A DNA stretch of 64,000 bases from Chlamydoabsidia padenii (taxonomy: Eukaryota; Mucoromycota; Mucoromycetes; Mucorales; Cunninghamellaceae), in the NCBI GenBank assembly GCA_025330725.1, contig JAIWND010000001.1, positions 496,001-560,000 on the forward strand. The letters are read 5' to 3'. The notes under the pieces were generated by a model. That model saw only the letters and a program-made list of their open reading frames with translations, did not search any database and was not told the DNA's origin. The translations under genes were made by a program, and so were the position numbers. Position 1 is the first letter of the stretch. Each line of letters begins with the position of its first letter. This document shows positions 1 to 11,680 of the stretch, piece by piece.

Positions 1-74
1 TTACATCCATAAAGCAGTATCCGCTGTTGTCCATATTCATGCTGTTGTTCCTGTTATCGCTAAACACTGCTGAT

Positions 75-1097
75 TCACCTTTCCCATTGCTTGTTATTGT
101 TCATTTTGCTGTATGTCGTACCGTAAAAAAAAGAGAGAAAGAGTCCACCGTTCATCATAATTGTCTTCACACTTGAAACCGTCCATGCCGCCGGCGTGAT
201 CCAACTGAACGATCTAAATCCAATAATCCAAATAATAATCCAAAGTAATCGAGTAATCCATGTAAGGTGTCCAAATAAACCACATAAGTAAACCAAATAA
301 TCCGAGTACGTAATCCGAGAAAGTAAACCAAGTAAACCAAGTAAGTAATCCGAGTCAATAATCCAAATAATCCAAAGTAAATAAACCAGACAATACGAGC
401 AATCCCAATAATACTAACAAAGCAGGTTTCATAACCGTCGTAAGATTCATTAGCCGATAACCAGGCAGTAAGTGTGATCCTAATCAATGATCCATAAATC
501 AATGTTCCATCATCCAATAAGCAAGAATAGTTCGTTGATCCAATAGTAGTCGCCAATAATAATAAAGATCTTCTAATCGAACACAACAGAATTATACATG
601 TCAAGGTCCAAGGTTCAGCCATTCATTCAAAGCAACCGTGTGAGTCCAGTCATCCAATGAGCAATACCAACATTAAAGAACCATAGTTGGGAGGAAGGTA
701 CTAGTATCATCATAATAAATGTGAGCCAATCATGCACATCGAACGAGCCAGTAAGAACCAATACTAAGAGAGCCGAATAGTAAAGGAACTGAAGAGAGTG
801 AGCGAGCCAACCAGATAATATACTTAAGCACAGTGCTAGCCATAGGAGTCCATCATATACTAATTCAAGAGTCACCGAACCAATAGTATGTATGTAAGCT
901 ACGCATCCATATCACCAACAGCAAGCCATGTATGTCTTGCTGATTAGACGTCCAAGATTCACCGCATTGTTCCAACCATGTACTTGCCCCTCCTTAAGAA
1001 TTGTTGTCCCCAACAATTCCCAAAGATTCACCAACGCAAGCCAGGAGCAAAGTATCGCCGTACCAAAAGGAAAGCCAGAGGATCGAAACGTAAACAA
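75..1097 (-). other. Hydrophobic open frames of doubtful coding status
   Basis: On the minus strand several overlapping open frames (622-167, 875-627, 296-75, 1097-912) encode peptides very rich in Leu, Ile, Trp, Tyr and Phe. The longest has 151 codons. Part of this comes from a degenerate TGGATTATT-type DNA repeat that reads as hydrophobic residues in more than one frame. I could not join the frames with convincing splice sites and recognise no family. They may be a decayed membrane-protein gene or a by-product of the repeat. Confidence 0.25.
206..420. repeat. Degenerate short tandem repeat (AATCCAAAT / AACCAAGTA type)
   Basis: The plus strand repeats imperfect 8-10-bp words built on AATCCAAATAATCCA and AAACCAAGT, interspersed with AATCCGAGT. 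No unit is perfectly conserved, so this looks like an old, diverged low-complexity array. It produces W/I/L-rich open frames on the minus strand. Confidence 0.5.
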
Positions 1098-1830
1098 GCT
1101 ACCAGTGTCGTTTGAACTATAAGACGAGTATTCCTTTTATATATCAGGTGAAGAATCATGTTTTTATTAAAAGTGAAGTCTACATATATATATACTATTC
1201 TATTATCGGAGTCTATGGCTGAATTGGTTATATCGAAGCATCTAGATGTTAAAAGATTTATCGAGAGAGAAAGAAGAGAAAGAAGAGAAAGGAGAAAGAG
1301 ACAAAAAGAAATTTCCAGATTGATATCTAATTTTCCAGAGAAAATCACTTTTTATCTCCGACAAAAGCGCCACTTTGCTTCTGTTTCATTTTTTTTTTTT
1401 TTTTTTCTTGAAACCCTTTTATCTCTCTTCTCTTTTTCTTATTCAATCTTCACATACTGTGTGCCTTTTTTATCCTTCCGGGAATGCTGCCTACTAACCA
1501 AGAAACTGATTAATTTGGATGAATTTTGACTTATCTTTGCACTATTGGGCCGTTGTGCATCACTGGCAAACGATGAACTTATTTATCAAGGAAGGTGCCT
1601 TAATTAGTGTCTTCGAACAAGGGTAAGTAACTTTATAAAAGTAGGGGGTCCAAAGATGTATTAGATAACCATAAAACCCAAGTAGTCATTTGATAACTAT
1701 TAGTCATTGAATGAATGCTGCCTTGGGTCCAGGGTTTCAACTGCATTTTATAACATATCTTTTGTCTTGGAATATCTTTTTAGCTAACTTTATTCATTTT
1801 ATTATCTTCTTATTATCTCAGGGTATTATC

Positions 1831-2830
1831 ATGCTTTACGAACTCTCGACATCACTTGGTTGCTTCTTTTTATTTTCCTCTTTTATCTTGAACCTATTTA
1901 TTGTGATTGGTCAAGTCAGCAACAAACCTTTTATCAATCGATTGTACTTTGCTCAAGCAAGCCAGAAATCCACAGGTCAATACTACAACTTGGGGTTATG
2001 GTAAGGAGAAAAAGAAAAAAAAAATGGTATGGCATGATGATTAACGATCTTTGGTATGTTAAAGGAACTATTGCACGGCGACGGCTCAGGACGGTGTCCA
2101 ATCATGCGCTCACCCAAAAGCTGGCTATAATTGGATGGAAACACCCGGCATTAACAACTATCTATCCACCACGCACACTATTAATGGTTTATTCCTTGGT
2201 GTGTTCATTCTCTTCATCATCGGTCTTTGTTTCGCCTTTCTTCTTTGGGTTGCCTCTCTGCCTCTCTGCTGTGTCAGATCCCGAGGTGTTGGTGGCAGCA
2301 TGTCGGTCTTTATCTTTATTACCTTTTTGGTCATGTTGGCTGCATTGATTATCGAATTGGTCCTGGTGATACGTGGTGCTCGTATAATACATGATGTAGA
2401 TTCCTCATGGTCTGCTCAGGCTGGTAATTCTCTTTGGTTAACTATTGCTTCCGTGGTCTCCCTCTTACTTGCCTTCTTCTCTTATGGCGGATCATGCTGC
2501 TGCGTGGGTGGATCAAAACGTGACAGAAGTAGAGTAGATCCAGATAATGAAAAAAACCATGTCGATTATGGTGCCGAAGGTGGGAATCGGGGGCTTTACA
2601 ACGTGAATCAGTCCGTCTTTTACACTGGCCAGCCTCAACAACAGTACCAGACACCCAATATGCAATTACAGCAACCCTATCAGACAGACACTGGTTATCA
2701 TTCTCCTATGCAATATCAACAACAAATTGGTGGGGATAACAGCCCTCGACTAGTTGGCGATGATGGACGACAACCAAGCTATCAAACACCTGTTTTACAA
2801 CACTCCGATGCTGACGGTCATGTAGTATAA
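1831..2830 (+). CDS. SUR7/PalI (Rim9) family four-helix membrane protein
   Basis: Exons 1831..2000 and 2065..2830 encode 311 residues. The family comprises fungal plasma-membrane proteins: SUR7 types mark eisosome/MCC patches, and PalI/Rim9 types support ambient-pH signalling. Four hydrophobic segments are visible, at about residues 8-28, 107-128, 145-168 and 187-207. The first is followed by a region ending YNLGLW, which splices to NYCT, the family's GLWNYC-type signature. That splice fixes intron 2001..2064, because the alternative AG at 2089 would shift frame. The C-terminal third is a Gln/Pro/Tyr-rich tail, presumably cytosolic. A 5'-UTR intron (1623..1821) is likely; the exon before it carries a short upstream ORF starting at 1573. 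Family assignment is firm; SUR7 versus PalI subtype is not resolved. Confidence 0.85.
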
Positions 2831-3622
2831 ATGTCAAGGGATAAGGTTGGACTTTATCTTGATTACTTTTAACTCTAAGTTTAGATTATAATGTTATTAC
2901 TACTGTTACTACTACTATTACTACTACTTACTACTACTTTCTACTTATTAGACTTTTACCTTTATAATTTGTATTCTTATCGTCCTTTTAAAATAAAAAC
3001 CTATCTTACTTGCAAACTTGAATAGTAAATCAAAGTATTTGGCATGATAAAGAAGAGGTAGACCCGGATGTCCATATAAAGTAAAACGACTGGATTTAAA
3101 ATATTTGACTTGAAACATTGTAGAGATAAAATATAATTAGTATACAACACCAAGTTACTGACTTGAACCTTATGGTCAACCGTAAATGATTGTTCTATAT
3201 TCGTGGAGATCTTCCATAATGCCAGGGGGTCCTACATACTTCCTCTTGCAATATAAAAAATGCGAAATAGACTCCGCTTTTTTTTTTTTTTTTTTTGGAA
3301 ATCATTCACAGCCATTGTTTATTGTTACACTACACACCAACTTTGCACAACACGGCAACATTTCACACATGACATCAGTCATCTAATACCAAACAACCGA
3401 GTTTCTTTATACGAATAGTGGAAGAATATAAATGTTTATTATCAAGATACAAAGAAGAAGGGGTAATATCAAATGGTAAGATATATGTATACATATCTTG
3501 GAGATTTAAAACCCATAGAGAATGTACAATACATGATAAAAAGTTGTTCTATGTAAACTAGTGGATATAAGTAAGGGATGGGGAATTCGTATGTAAATAT
3601 ATAAAGAGGGTCCATTTAATAT
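2831..3622. other. Intergenic, convergent 3' ends
   Basis: This lies between the 3' ends of the SUR7/PalI gene and the cyclin gene. It holds an ACT/ATT-rich microsatellite (about 2893-2945), an AATAAA-like site near 2992 and a T run near 3279-3296. No gene was seen. Confidence 0.6.
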
Positions 3623-4973
3623 CTAATGTAATAAAGCGTTGATTCTAGTAGCCTTGTTTTTGATGTTGCTGGAGTGTATTGTCGAGTTGGGAGGAGAAGG
3701 ACAGAATCGTTTTTGCACCAAGGGTAGCTGGTGCGAATAGGCTGCTTTTCTTTTTTTCGTTGCCAATGTCGTATCATTAAGGTTGGATGACATCGTTTTT
3801 GAGACAGAGGGTTCTTTTACTACTGTCACCATCTCTGCTGCTGCTGCTGCTGCTGCTTTGGTTGATGCTGATGTTTTGGTGTTTTCAAACGATTTGCTGG
3901 GTCTAATGGTATCCTGAGTATTCATGTTGTCGATCTTGTCCAAGGTGTTTGTAGTTGTCATGGCACATATAACTGTATTCGGAATATCCAAGGTTGTTAT
4001 TGAAGGTTGATGCACTGAACATGGTACTGATGGTGTTATCATCAACGGGAATGAAGAGTTGCAAGTGCTGGTGTGATTGGTGTGGAATAAAAGGAGTTGA
4101 TTACCATAGTCTTGAAGATCTTCGAGAGGGACATGAAGCTTGAATTCACAGAGGAAGAGGAGTTCTAGTTCAAGTCGATTCAGTTCCAACAGAGGCAGCC
4201 CCCCTACCTAATAAAAGTAAGAGGAAGAAAGAAAGAGAGAATTATAAAAATAAAAAAAAATAAAAAAAAGAGAGGTCGTTCAAATTCAAATACCGACATA
4301 GGTGTAACCTTACCTTGGCATATCGACTATTTTGAAAGAACACATCAGATGTGAATTTCGAAGCTACGACTATGCTATAAAGGACAAAAATTAATATGAG
4401 TATGGCTGTGCACAATAAAAAGAAGAAAATAAGGTACCTTGTTATAATTAGACGATGAGCATTTAATGAATTGAAAGCATAATGTTGTTTCAGGGCCAGT
4501 CTATCAAAGTACACCAAGAGTGACAATAAAGCTTCATTAGAGAATGGAGTAAACTTGAGAATCCTTGACAAGTATGCATATATAGAAATGTTTGGTTTTG
4601 CTCGGGAATGGAAATGGGTCAATGAAGAATCCTCGGGTGGCATTAATGCATCATTTGTTTGTATGATCGATTCTAACAGGTTGGAGACCATATAAACCAG
4701 CCTATGTACAGGGAAAGCTGCAATATCCAACTGCATGAATCAATCGAACAGAAGGAAAAAAAAAAAAAAAAAGTCGAATAAGATAAAGAGACGAAGAAAG
4801 AGGAGGAAGAGATTGTCATGATTTTGTTAGGGAAACCATGAAAAGTTCCCATCCAATCTAATGGCGGACTCTGAGCATACGTTGTACATTTCCATTTCAT
4901 TGCACTTCCTTGAACGTGTCAATTCCCCGTCATCTGTTTGGTCAGTTTGTTGTACTGACAACATAGTCTCCAT
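3623..4973 (-). CDS. PHO80/PREG-type cyclin (PHO85 cyclin)
   Basis: Exons on the minus strand are 4973..4881, 4730..4438, 4374..4314 and 4207..3623, giving 343 residues. The cyclin box runs from about residue 35 to 175 and contains the family landmarks SLTHFHSRAKPNISI, LLSLLVYFDRLAL, ASKFTSD and GGLPLLELNRLELELLF. Such cyclins activate the PHO85-type kinase; PHO80 itself restrains the phosphate-starvation response. The first exon was found by requiring the frame to enter the acceptor TTCATGCAG before 4730; it starts METMLSV. The 160-residue C-terminal tail is low complexity with an Ala run (GCT codons near 3838-3857) and a basic KKRK stretch that could be a nuclear signal. Phosphate control is inferred from the family only. 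Confidence 0.85.
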
Positions 4974-5112
4974 TCATGCTTCGTTCCCTACTTCTTTAGT
5001 CCATAACAAGTAAAAAGACTGTGGAGATAATTTTATCATTAAACCAAAATATAACTTTATTTTAAACATGACATAATTAAACCAATAAAACAACTACAAA
5101 CTACAAACTAAG

Positions 5113-6801
5113 CTAAGGTTGGGTATGAGTAGTAGCCGGGCGTCGTCTTCCAGGAGCCGTAGGTCTCTTGAATCCGCCTTGAGTACCACCAAGCATTTGA
5201 ATTCGATCTTGTACAGAGTTGCCAGTATTGATAGATGGTAGAGTATTTGATGATCCCTGGAAACCCGAAGTGGTTGATGATCCAGTTTGTCTTGATACAG
5301 GGTAGAGATCTTCAGTCAAGTAATCCTCCGTCACATCACTTGGATCGCTTGTTTCAAACTATTATAAATAAATAAAAGTTAAAAGATATCATCCCCTTCT
5401 TATGTTTTACTCTTACCTTTTTCAATACAGTAATATCTGCTTTACTAGTTGCCCCTGTAATGACGTTGGCTTTGGAGGATGAGTACAACATCTTTTCCCG
5501 GATTTTCGATGACGGAGGGCATGTATAAATAAATACTATCCGAATAAAACAATGTTGGTTAGTATCAATCAAGATCTGCCTATTTCTATTTTCATTCCCC
5601 ATTTACCTATAGCTTCTTTTGATTCCCCTTGATGTTGATGTTCCAGTACATAAAAAGTAAAGCGAGGTGAGGATCCATTGATTTTGTTCTTGAGATCCTT
5701 GACATCTACGTTGGAGGAGTCGTCTAGTTCGATTGATTCTTTGTTTAAAGACTAGCCGCAATTTTAGTAACACATTTTATTAATCCATTCATATTCATAT
5801 ATTCTTACCAAAGATACAAAGTTATGAGGTCTATCGGATTTGGCTTGTTTCAACGCTTGAAGAGCTTCTATAGCAGACTCAGTCAAAGGGAAGGCAAGAC
5901 CAGGTGCATATGTTTTACGAGTACTTGTTCCTTGATAATCAGATACAGTTTGAGCCTAAAAAAAAGTAATGCAAAAAGATGGTCAGTCTCTACATGGTCA
6001 TTTCTTTCCCCCTTCTTTATTTTGACTTGCCTCTGCCGCCTTGATTTCAGCCAGTTCCCGTTCACGCTGTGTTAAAGGAGCATCAGCATTCTTGTGTGCC
6101 AAATGTTTCTTGTAGCCATCTTGGGAGAATTCGGACTATAAAGAAAATAGTTTCAAGATGAGTATACTGGTTAATGGCCTTTTTTCTTTATGCATAATTT
6201 ACCTTTTTTGTACCATATATAGAGTCCGTAAACTTTGAATCACCCAGTTCTTTGATCAAAGTAGCTTTGGTGGAGGCGTAGAGCATCTTATCCCGTACTT
6301 TGGCATCATCAGGGACGTAACATAAAAGCAGCCATTTGTATTCCAAGCCCGACGTTCTTTCATCTGTCCGCACCAATAAGTATGTGGGTATCTTGTCTTC
6401 CAAATGATTTTCCACCTTGTTGTAATCTAAAGTGTAAGGTATATATGTAAGAGAGAGAAAGGAAGGAGGAGTGGACGTTATAGATTACCTTCATCAAAGC
6501 TACCTTCCACTTTATCACTGCCAGCACAAACCAGGGATTCTATTATACAAATGATATTAGTAAAAGAGTTTAATAAAAGGGTAGACAGGAGAAAGTACTT
6601 ACCGTTGACAATAGAGACCCGAAGTATACGTGTGTCGCCATTTCCAACAGCTTCAGTAAAGATTTTGGCTAGTTCTTCAGAAACTATAATAATCAACAAA
6701 AGTAAGCAATATTCAAACATAATATCAAGGGGTTAGTTATTACATGTATGTCATCTTCATAAAAACGAGTCATTACCTTTGATACCGCTTTGGTGAGACA
6801 T
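5113..6801 (-). CDS. twf1: Twinfilin (two ADF-H domains)
   Basis: Nine exons: 6801..6777, 6683..6603, 6539..6489, 6426..6203, 6135..6031, 5955..5809, 5751..5607, 5535..5417, 5358..5113; 380 residues. Twinfilin binds actin monomers and caps barbed ends in the cortical cytoskeleton. The first ADF-homology domain spans about residues 8-128, the second about 170-310. Both carry the same element (KVRDKMLYASTKATLI in the first, KIREKMLYSSSKANVI in the second), which identifies the tandem arrangement. The tail after about residue 310 is Ser/Thr/Pro-rich and ends in a basic RRRP stretch, as in the family's tail that contacts capping protein. The intron after exon 5 begins GCAAGT (GC-AG type). The gene diverges from the WD40 gene with 220 bp between start codons. 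Confidence 0.93.
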
Positions 6802-6866
6802 GATGTGTGAATGGAATAAAGTAGAAGAAAGAAAGAAACGCTTTTTCAAAAACCGTTCTATTTAAG

Positions 6867-6880
6867 GCTGGGTTTGAAAT
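6867..6880 (-). promoter_or_regulatory. CCCGC-type promoter element upstream of twinfilin
   Basis: In the sense of the twinfilin gene this reads ATTTCAAACCCAGC, 66 bp before the ATG. It is a variant of the TTTNAAATCCCGC element seen upstream of many genes here. A T-rich stretch lies on its WD40-gene side. Confidence 0.4.
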
Positions 6881-7021
6881 CATTGAATTCAATACCCGGA
6901 AACGCGGCAATGGAGATTGGGGATTTTTTTTTTTAATACAGCGCGCACCTGAATTTTTTTAGTTTAATTGTTTTTCCTTCTCCTATTCTTCCTCATTCTT
7001 CTTCTTCCACTCTCTTAAACC

Positions 7022-9358
7022 ATGCCCAGACCGAAAACCAGCAAAGGCAAAAGCACCAAAAAGGATACACCTGTCGACTTGACTGAAGACATGGACACCG
7101 ATGACCTTTTGGAACAATCTGACATTCTATTGTCTACCACCAAAGAGGATCTTGAAAAGGCGGAAAAACTAGTTGAACAAGACATTGACGATCTTTTGGA
7201 TTTAAACGATGAACCTCCTGCAGCACCAAAGAAAAGAGGGCGAACCACTAAAAAGAAAACCGACGATGAATCCACCACCACCACCACCACCACCACCACC
7301 ACCACCAAAGGGCGTAGAAAGGTAACAACAACTCCAAAAGAGAAGGCTCCTCCTAAACCAAAGGCTGCTCCTAAACCAAAGGCTGCTCCTAAAGGCAAAG
7401 GTAAAGGTAAAGGCAAGGCGGCAGAAGTAAAAGTCGAACCATTGGTAAGTTACAATAAGGTTTAATTAATCATACAAACAAACCAAATACGCATAAACAA
7501 GGGATACACTGACCATCTTTTTTTTTTTTCTTCATATTTATCCATAGGGCTACGAACTAAAGCGAGCAAACGAACTGGCTGAAAAGTATCCTGACAACTA
7601 CTGGGAATTCCATGCAGATCGTGAATTCAATATGATTGGTCCCATCAATAAACAGAACCCACTGGAAGTTTACCCTTCAAGTATTAATGATCACGGTAAG
7701 AACTGAACAATCTACGATATATTATGCTATCAAGCTAACACTTTTTTTTATTTATTTACTTGACCTTTAGGTGCAATTAACGGTATGACTCTATCACCCG
7801 ATGGTATGCTTCTGGCCACCTATGCTTCAATGGGATCTATCAGAATATGGGATATCGCGGATGATATGAAGATGGTCAGGGATATACGTGATGAAGAAGA
7901 AACTCATATTGAAGAATTCTACTGTGGTCAATTTTTAAAGGATGTCCCTGAACTCTTAGTCGTTGGCGGTAAACTGAAGGATCGTCACCGGTGGTCAAGA
8001 GATGATAACGACAATCATATTACCCCAGGTCCCATCAAGGTATGCAGTCAAGGCAATCAATGGGAAAAAAAAAGTTTATACATGTGTACTGACATTCCCC
8101 CTCCCCTCTTTTTTATTAATACAGATCTTCAATATGGTAACGGGTAAAGTGGTCGCAAAACTAGATGGTCACGCAGAAGAAATCTTGTGCATTAAGGCGA
8201 TTCGATTCAATGGTGAAAATCATTACATCTCAACAAGTCAAGACGGTCATATCATCAAATGGAGAATGGCGGACGACTGGATCACATTGGTTGAAATGAC
8301 GAAAATGGATGAAGAAGAAACTTTTATGGCTTTTACAGTGTCGTTTGTACCCAACACTGGTAATAAGTACTTTATCGCGGCTTGTGATGAACATATACGA
8401 CTCTATGACTTTGAACATGCAAAGGTAAACTTAAAAAAAAACAAGAAAACCAGGAAATGGCCATCTTACTCACAATCATACTCTTTTTATTTATCCCCCC
8501 TAGCTTATACAAACCTTTGAAAATCTTTACTCCTCTTATTGTGATTGTGGTAAATTCATCAACTGGCTGGATGAACCTTTGTACTGGAAAAGCTTGGAAG
8601 ACACCGAAAAGGCGGAGGCTGCTCAACAGGAACAATACTCCTGGTTTATTACTAGAGGTGCTGAACTATGTGATGAAGAAGGTGTTTGTAAGTAAAGAAA
8701 AAAACTTGAATGAGGGGCGGAGATAAACCATAGTGATGATCACTCATGATTCTAACTTTTTTTTTCTTTACTCTAGCAACCGAGGCTAATACTTCCGCAT
8801 TACACAGACTGGTTTATCCCAAAAAAGAAGGTGATCTCTTTGTTATGGAAGAAATCAAGCGATACAAACATCCAGAGTAAGTGAAATTTACGATGTTTAT
8901 CCTGATGCATGGTATCTTACTAACTTTTTCTCTATTTGTAGTTATCAAGCAAACTCGTGGCTGGTGAAGGTAACATCCAACGGTCGATACATGATGGCAC
9001 CCACGGTCCATGGCCAAATCTTTGTCTTCAATCTCTTAACTGGCCAATTGACAGCTGTATTAAAGGCACACGAAGGTAATAGAGAATACTATAGACTTGG
9101 TCTGTCTCATTTTAATCATTTTGTGTTATGTATAGATATGGAAATCCGGGACGTGCTATTCCATCCTTATATGCCCTTACTTTTTAGTTCTAGCGATGGT
9201 AATGTATTTACTTTAATTGAAAAGAACACCCTTCCCCCAAAGAAAAGATAATGATACTAACTTTTTTGATATAATATTCTTTAGACGGATCGGTACGCGC
9301 CTACACTTACAAAGGCGATGATGAAATGCAACAAGACCTTGACGTTGGAACGGCGTAA
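7022..9358 (+). CDS. WD40-repeat protein with basic N-terminus
   Basis: Nine exons: 7022..7444, 7548..7695, 7771..8039, 8125..8424, 8504..8687, 8777..8876, 8942..9075, 9136..9198, 9285..9358; 564 residues. The first 140 residues are low complexity: acidic and Asp/Leu-rich, then a run of Thr (ACC microsatellite near 7274-7306) and a Lys/Pro/Ala-rich basic stretch that could contact nucleic acid or act as a nuclear signal. The rest is a beta-propeller with WD-type blades such as GSIRIWDI, GHIIKWRM, HIRLYDF and GQIFVFN. I do not recognise the specific family. Frame is continuous over all junctions. The stop TAA is at 9356-9358. Confidence 0.85.
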
Positions 9359-9486
9359 TCACCATATCAATATAATCTCAACAGCCATTTGGATCCCTTC
9401 CTCCTCCTCTACTTTACATATAGTTTAGCTCCATATTATTCATTCACAATAAAAGCCTTTTTACTCTCACAAGAAATCCTTATTTT

Positions 9487-9492
<6 letters not shown>

Positions 9493-9536
<44 letters not shown>
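9493..9536 (+). repeat. Homopolymer T tract, 44 nt
   Basis: An uninterrupted run of T lies downstream of the WD40 gene's stop codon. It is one of many long A or T runs in the window. Confidence 0.9.
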
Positions 9537-9537
<1 letters not shown>

Positions 9538-10270
9538 TGGTTCGTTCACTGATTATGCAAATCTTATCTTGATGAAAGAATACATATACCAATATATTAT
9601 TCAACCCCCAATACCATTGCGCCTGAAGGATCAGGGCGCTTGACTTTTGTATTGGTCTTTGACATTCTTTCTTGTCAAATAAAAGGATATATCACATAGA
9701 TTACAGTATACTCTTTGGCTTGCTTCAATGCTTTTGACATTTTCCCTTTGGGGTACTATCCACTTGAAGGAGCGGTGTTTAAAATAATCGATGCATAAAA
9801 ATCTGGATAGACAAATTAATCACCAATGTAGTTGATTCTGCATTAAACGTTTCATGATTTTTATGTATCTTTTATTATCACCAAGTGTTATTAGGGTTAT
9901 GACAATGTGAACATGCCTGAAGTGGGGAATCTATGTATTTTGTCCATCACACACCACATTTTCATGGTAAATAAGTGTGGTCATACGTTGTGATTAGTCA
10001 AGCTCATGGTGTTTTTGTTGAAAACTAACTGGGCATCATTTCTACCATTTTTGCAATTGGTATCTGGATACACCTTGAATCCCAAGTGATCAATCAACAC
10101 GAGCCTTTCCCTTCCCCAGAAATCACGTAATTTGAAACCCAACCAGACTTGAAAATGAGTGTCGTTAAATTGCCTGAACAAAAAGATGCACACCCCAACA
10201 AGCACCCCCACCCTGTATCAAAACACAAACCTCATTCTGCATCCTTTTTTATTTCATTACAAAAGTCATG

Positions 10271-10497
10271 TCGAAGAACAAAAATTGACACACAAGATAA
10301 AACTTAATTCAAAACCCGCTTACTCTCGCCTGGAATCTTAAGAGAGCTCTACTGCCTTAATGAACAAGCGATGCTAATGACAAAAGTGGCCGTGTGCATG
10401 TCTTAGCCTATTTCCAACAAAGTTTACATAATGGCCATTGTACCAAGTCCACTGTATGGAGCAGTATAACCTCAAGTTCGTTTTAACCTGACTTTTG
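10271..10497 (-). repeat. 230-bp dispersed repeat, copy A
   Basis: Leftward copy inside the left arm. Read on the minus strand it runs from AAAGTCAGGTTAAAACG through GTGGACTTGGTACAATGG and AGTAAGCGGGTTTTGAA to a T-rich end. It is nearly identical to copy E in the right arm. Confidence 0.85.
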
Positions 10498-10500
10498 TAC

Positions 10501-10733
10501 AAAAAAAGCTGCAGAAGGAAAATTGATACACAAGAGAAAACTTGGTTCAAAACCCGCTTACTCTCGCCTAGAATCTTAAGGGAGCTTTACTGGCTTAATG
10601 AACAAGCGATGCTAATGACGAAAGTGACCATGTGCATGTCTTGGCCTATTTCCAACAAAGTTTACATAATGGTCATTGTACCAAGTCCACTGTATGGAGC
10701 AGTATAACCTCAAGTTCGTTTTAACCTGACTTG
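10501..10733 (-). repeat. 230-bp dispersed repeat, copy B
   Basis: Second leftward copy, directly abutting copy A head to tail. It begins on the plus strand with an A run and GCTGCAGAAGG and ends CCTGACTTG. It differs from copy A at scattered bases. Confidence 0.85.
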
Positions 10734-10734
10734 T

Positions 10735-10900
10735 AAAAAAAAAAAAAAAGCTGCAGAAGGAAAATTGACACACAAGAGAAAGCTTAGTTCAAAACCCGCT
10801 TACTCTCGCCTAGAATCTTAAGGGAGCTATGAACAAGTGATGCTAATGACAAAAGTAACCATAAGCATTCCTTGGGCTATTTTCAACGAAATTGAGACCG
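10735..10900 (-). repeat. 230-bp dispersed repeat, copy C (truncated)
   Basis: Third leftward copy. It matches B over its first part, lacks the ACTGGCTTAATG section, then diverges before the strand switch near 10900. Confidence 0.7.
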
Positions 10901-11126
10901 GTTGAAACGATTGTGAGGCTGTACAGCTCCATACAGTGGACTTGGTACAATGGCCATTATGTAAACTTTGTTGGAAATAGGCTAAGACATGCACACGGCC
11001 ACTTTCGTCATTAGCATCGCTTGTTCATTAAGCCAGTGGAGCTCCCTTAAGATTCCAGGCGAGAGTAAGCGGGTTTTGAACCAAGTTTTCTCTTGTGTAT
11101 CGATTTTCCTTCTGCAACTTTTTTAT
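10901..11126 (+). repeat. 230-bp dispersed repeat, copy D
   Basis: First rightward copy after the strand switch, from about GTTGAAACGATTGTGAGG to the TTCTGCAACTTTTTT end. It shares the GTGGACTTGGTACAATGG core with all other copies. Confidence 0.8.
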
Positions 11127-11135
11127 TATTATTAC

Positions 11136-11361
11136 AAAAGTCAGGTTAAAACGAACTTGAGGTTATACTGCTCCATACAGTGGACTTGGTACAATGGCCA
11201 TTATGTAAACTTTGTTGGAAATAGGCTAAGACATGCACACGGCCACTTTTGTCATTAGCATCGCTTGTTCATTAAGGCAGTAGAGCTCTCTTAAGATCCC
11301 AGGCGAGAGTAAGCGGGTTTTGAATTAAGTTTTATCTTGTGTGTCAATTTTTGTTCTTCGA
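11136..11361 (+). repeat. 230-bp dispersed repeat, copy E
   Basis: Rightward copy in the right arm, mirror image of copy A. It is followed by the unique outer segment of the arm. Confidence 0.85.
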
Positions 11362-11680
11362 CATGACTTTTGTAATGAAATAAAAAAGGATGCAGAATGA
11401 GGTTTGTGTTTTGATACAGGGTGGGGGTGCTTGTTGGGGTGTGCATCTTTTTGTTCAGGCAATTTAACGACACTCATTTTCAAGTCTGGTTGGGTTTCAA
11501 ATTACGTGATTTCTGGGGAAGGGAAAGGCTCGTTCAATGAACCATATATTGAAAAACCGACAACCAACATTTTCGTGTCCCGCCTGGTCTTCATATCCTT
11601 TTTTTTTTCCTTTTTCCTTTTTCCTTTCTCTTTTGTTTTCATCCCCCTTTACAAACATCATAACTTGTGGATTGAATGGT

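Larger units (their letters stand above)
10099..11533. repeat. Large inverted repeat (arms about 400 bp, spacer about 640 bp)
   Basis: The left arm (10099 to about 10497) is the near-exact reverse complement of the right arm (about 11136 to 11533), with only scattered mismatches. The outer ends read ACGAGCCTTTCCC and GGGAAAGGCTCGT. Each arm has a unique outer part of about 170 bp and an inner copy of the 230-bp repeat. The spacer holds two more leftward copies, one truncated, and one rightward copy. No transposase frame was seen, so this could be a non-autonomous element or a head-to-head rearrangement. TCAA words lie near both ends, but I cannot establish a target-site duplication. Confidence 0.85.
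9359..11675. other. Gene-free repeat island
   Basis: About 2.3 kb between the WD40 gene and the PPIL4 gene. It holds a 44-nt T run (9493-9536), a large inverted repeat (10099-11533) and five copies or part-copies of a dispersed repeat of about 230 bp. The open frames inside it sit in repeat arms, mirror each other on opposite strands and resemble no family. Confidence 0.7.

Noticed and set aside
10159..11473. A pair of identical 60-codon ORFs on opposite strands
   Set aside because: They lie in the two arms of the inverted repeat, so the identity reflects the DNA repeat; neither resembles a protein family.
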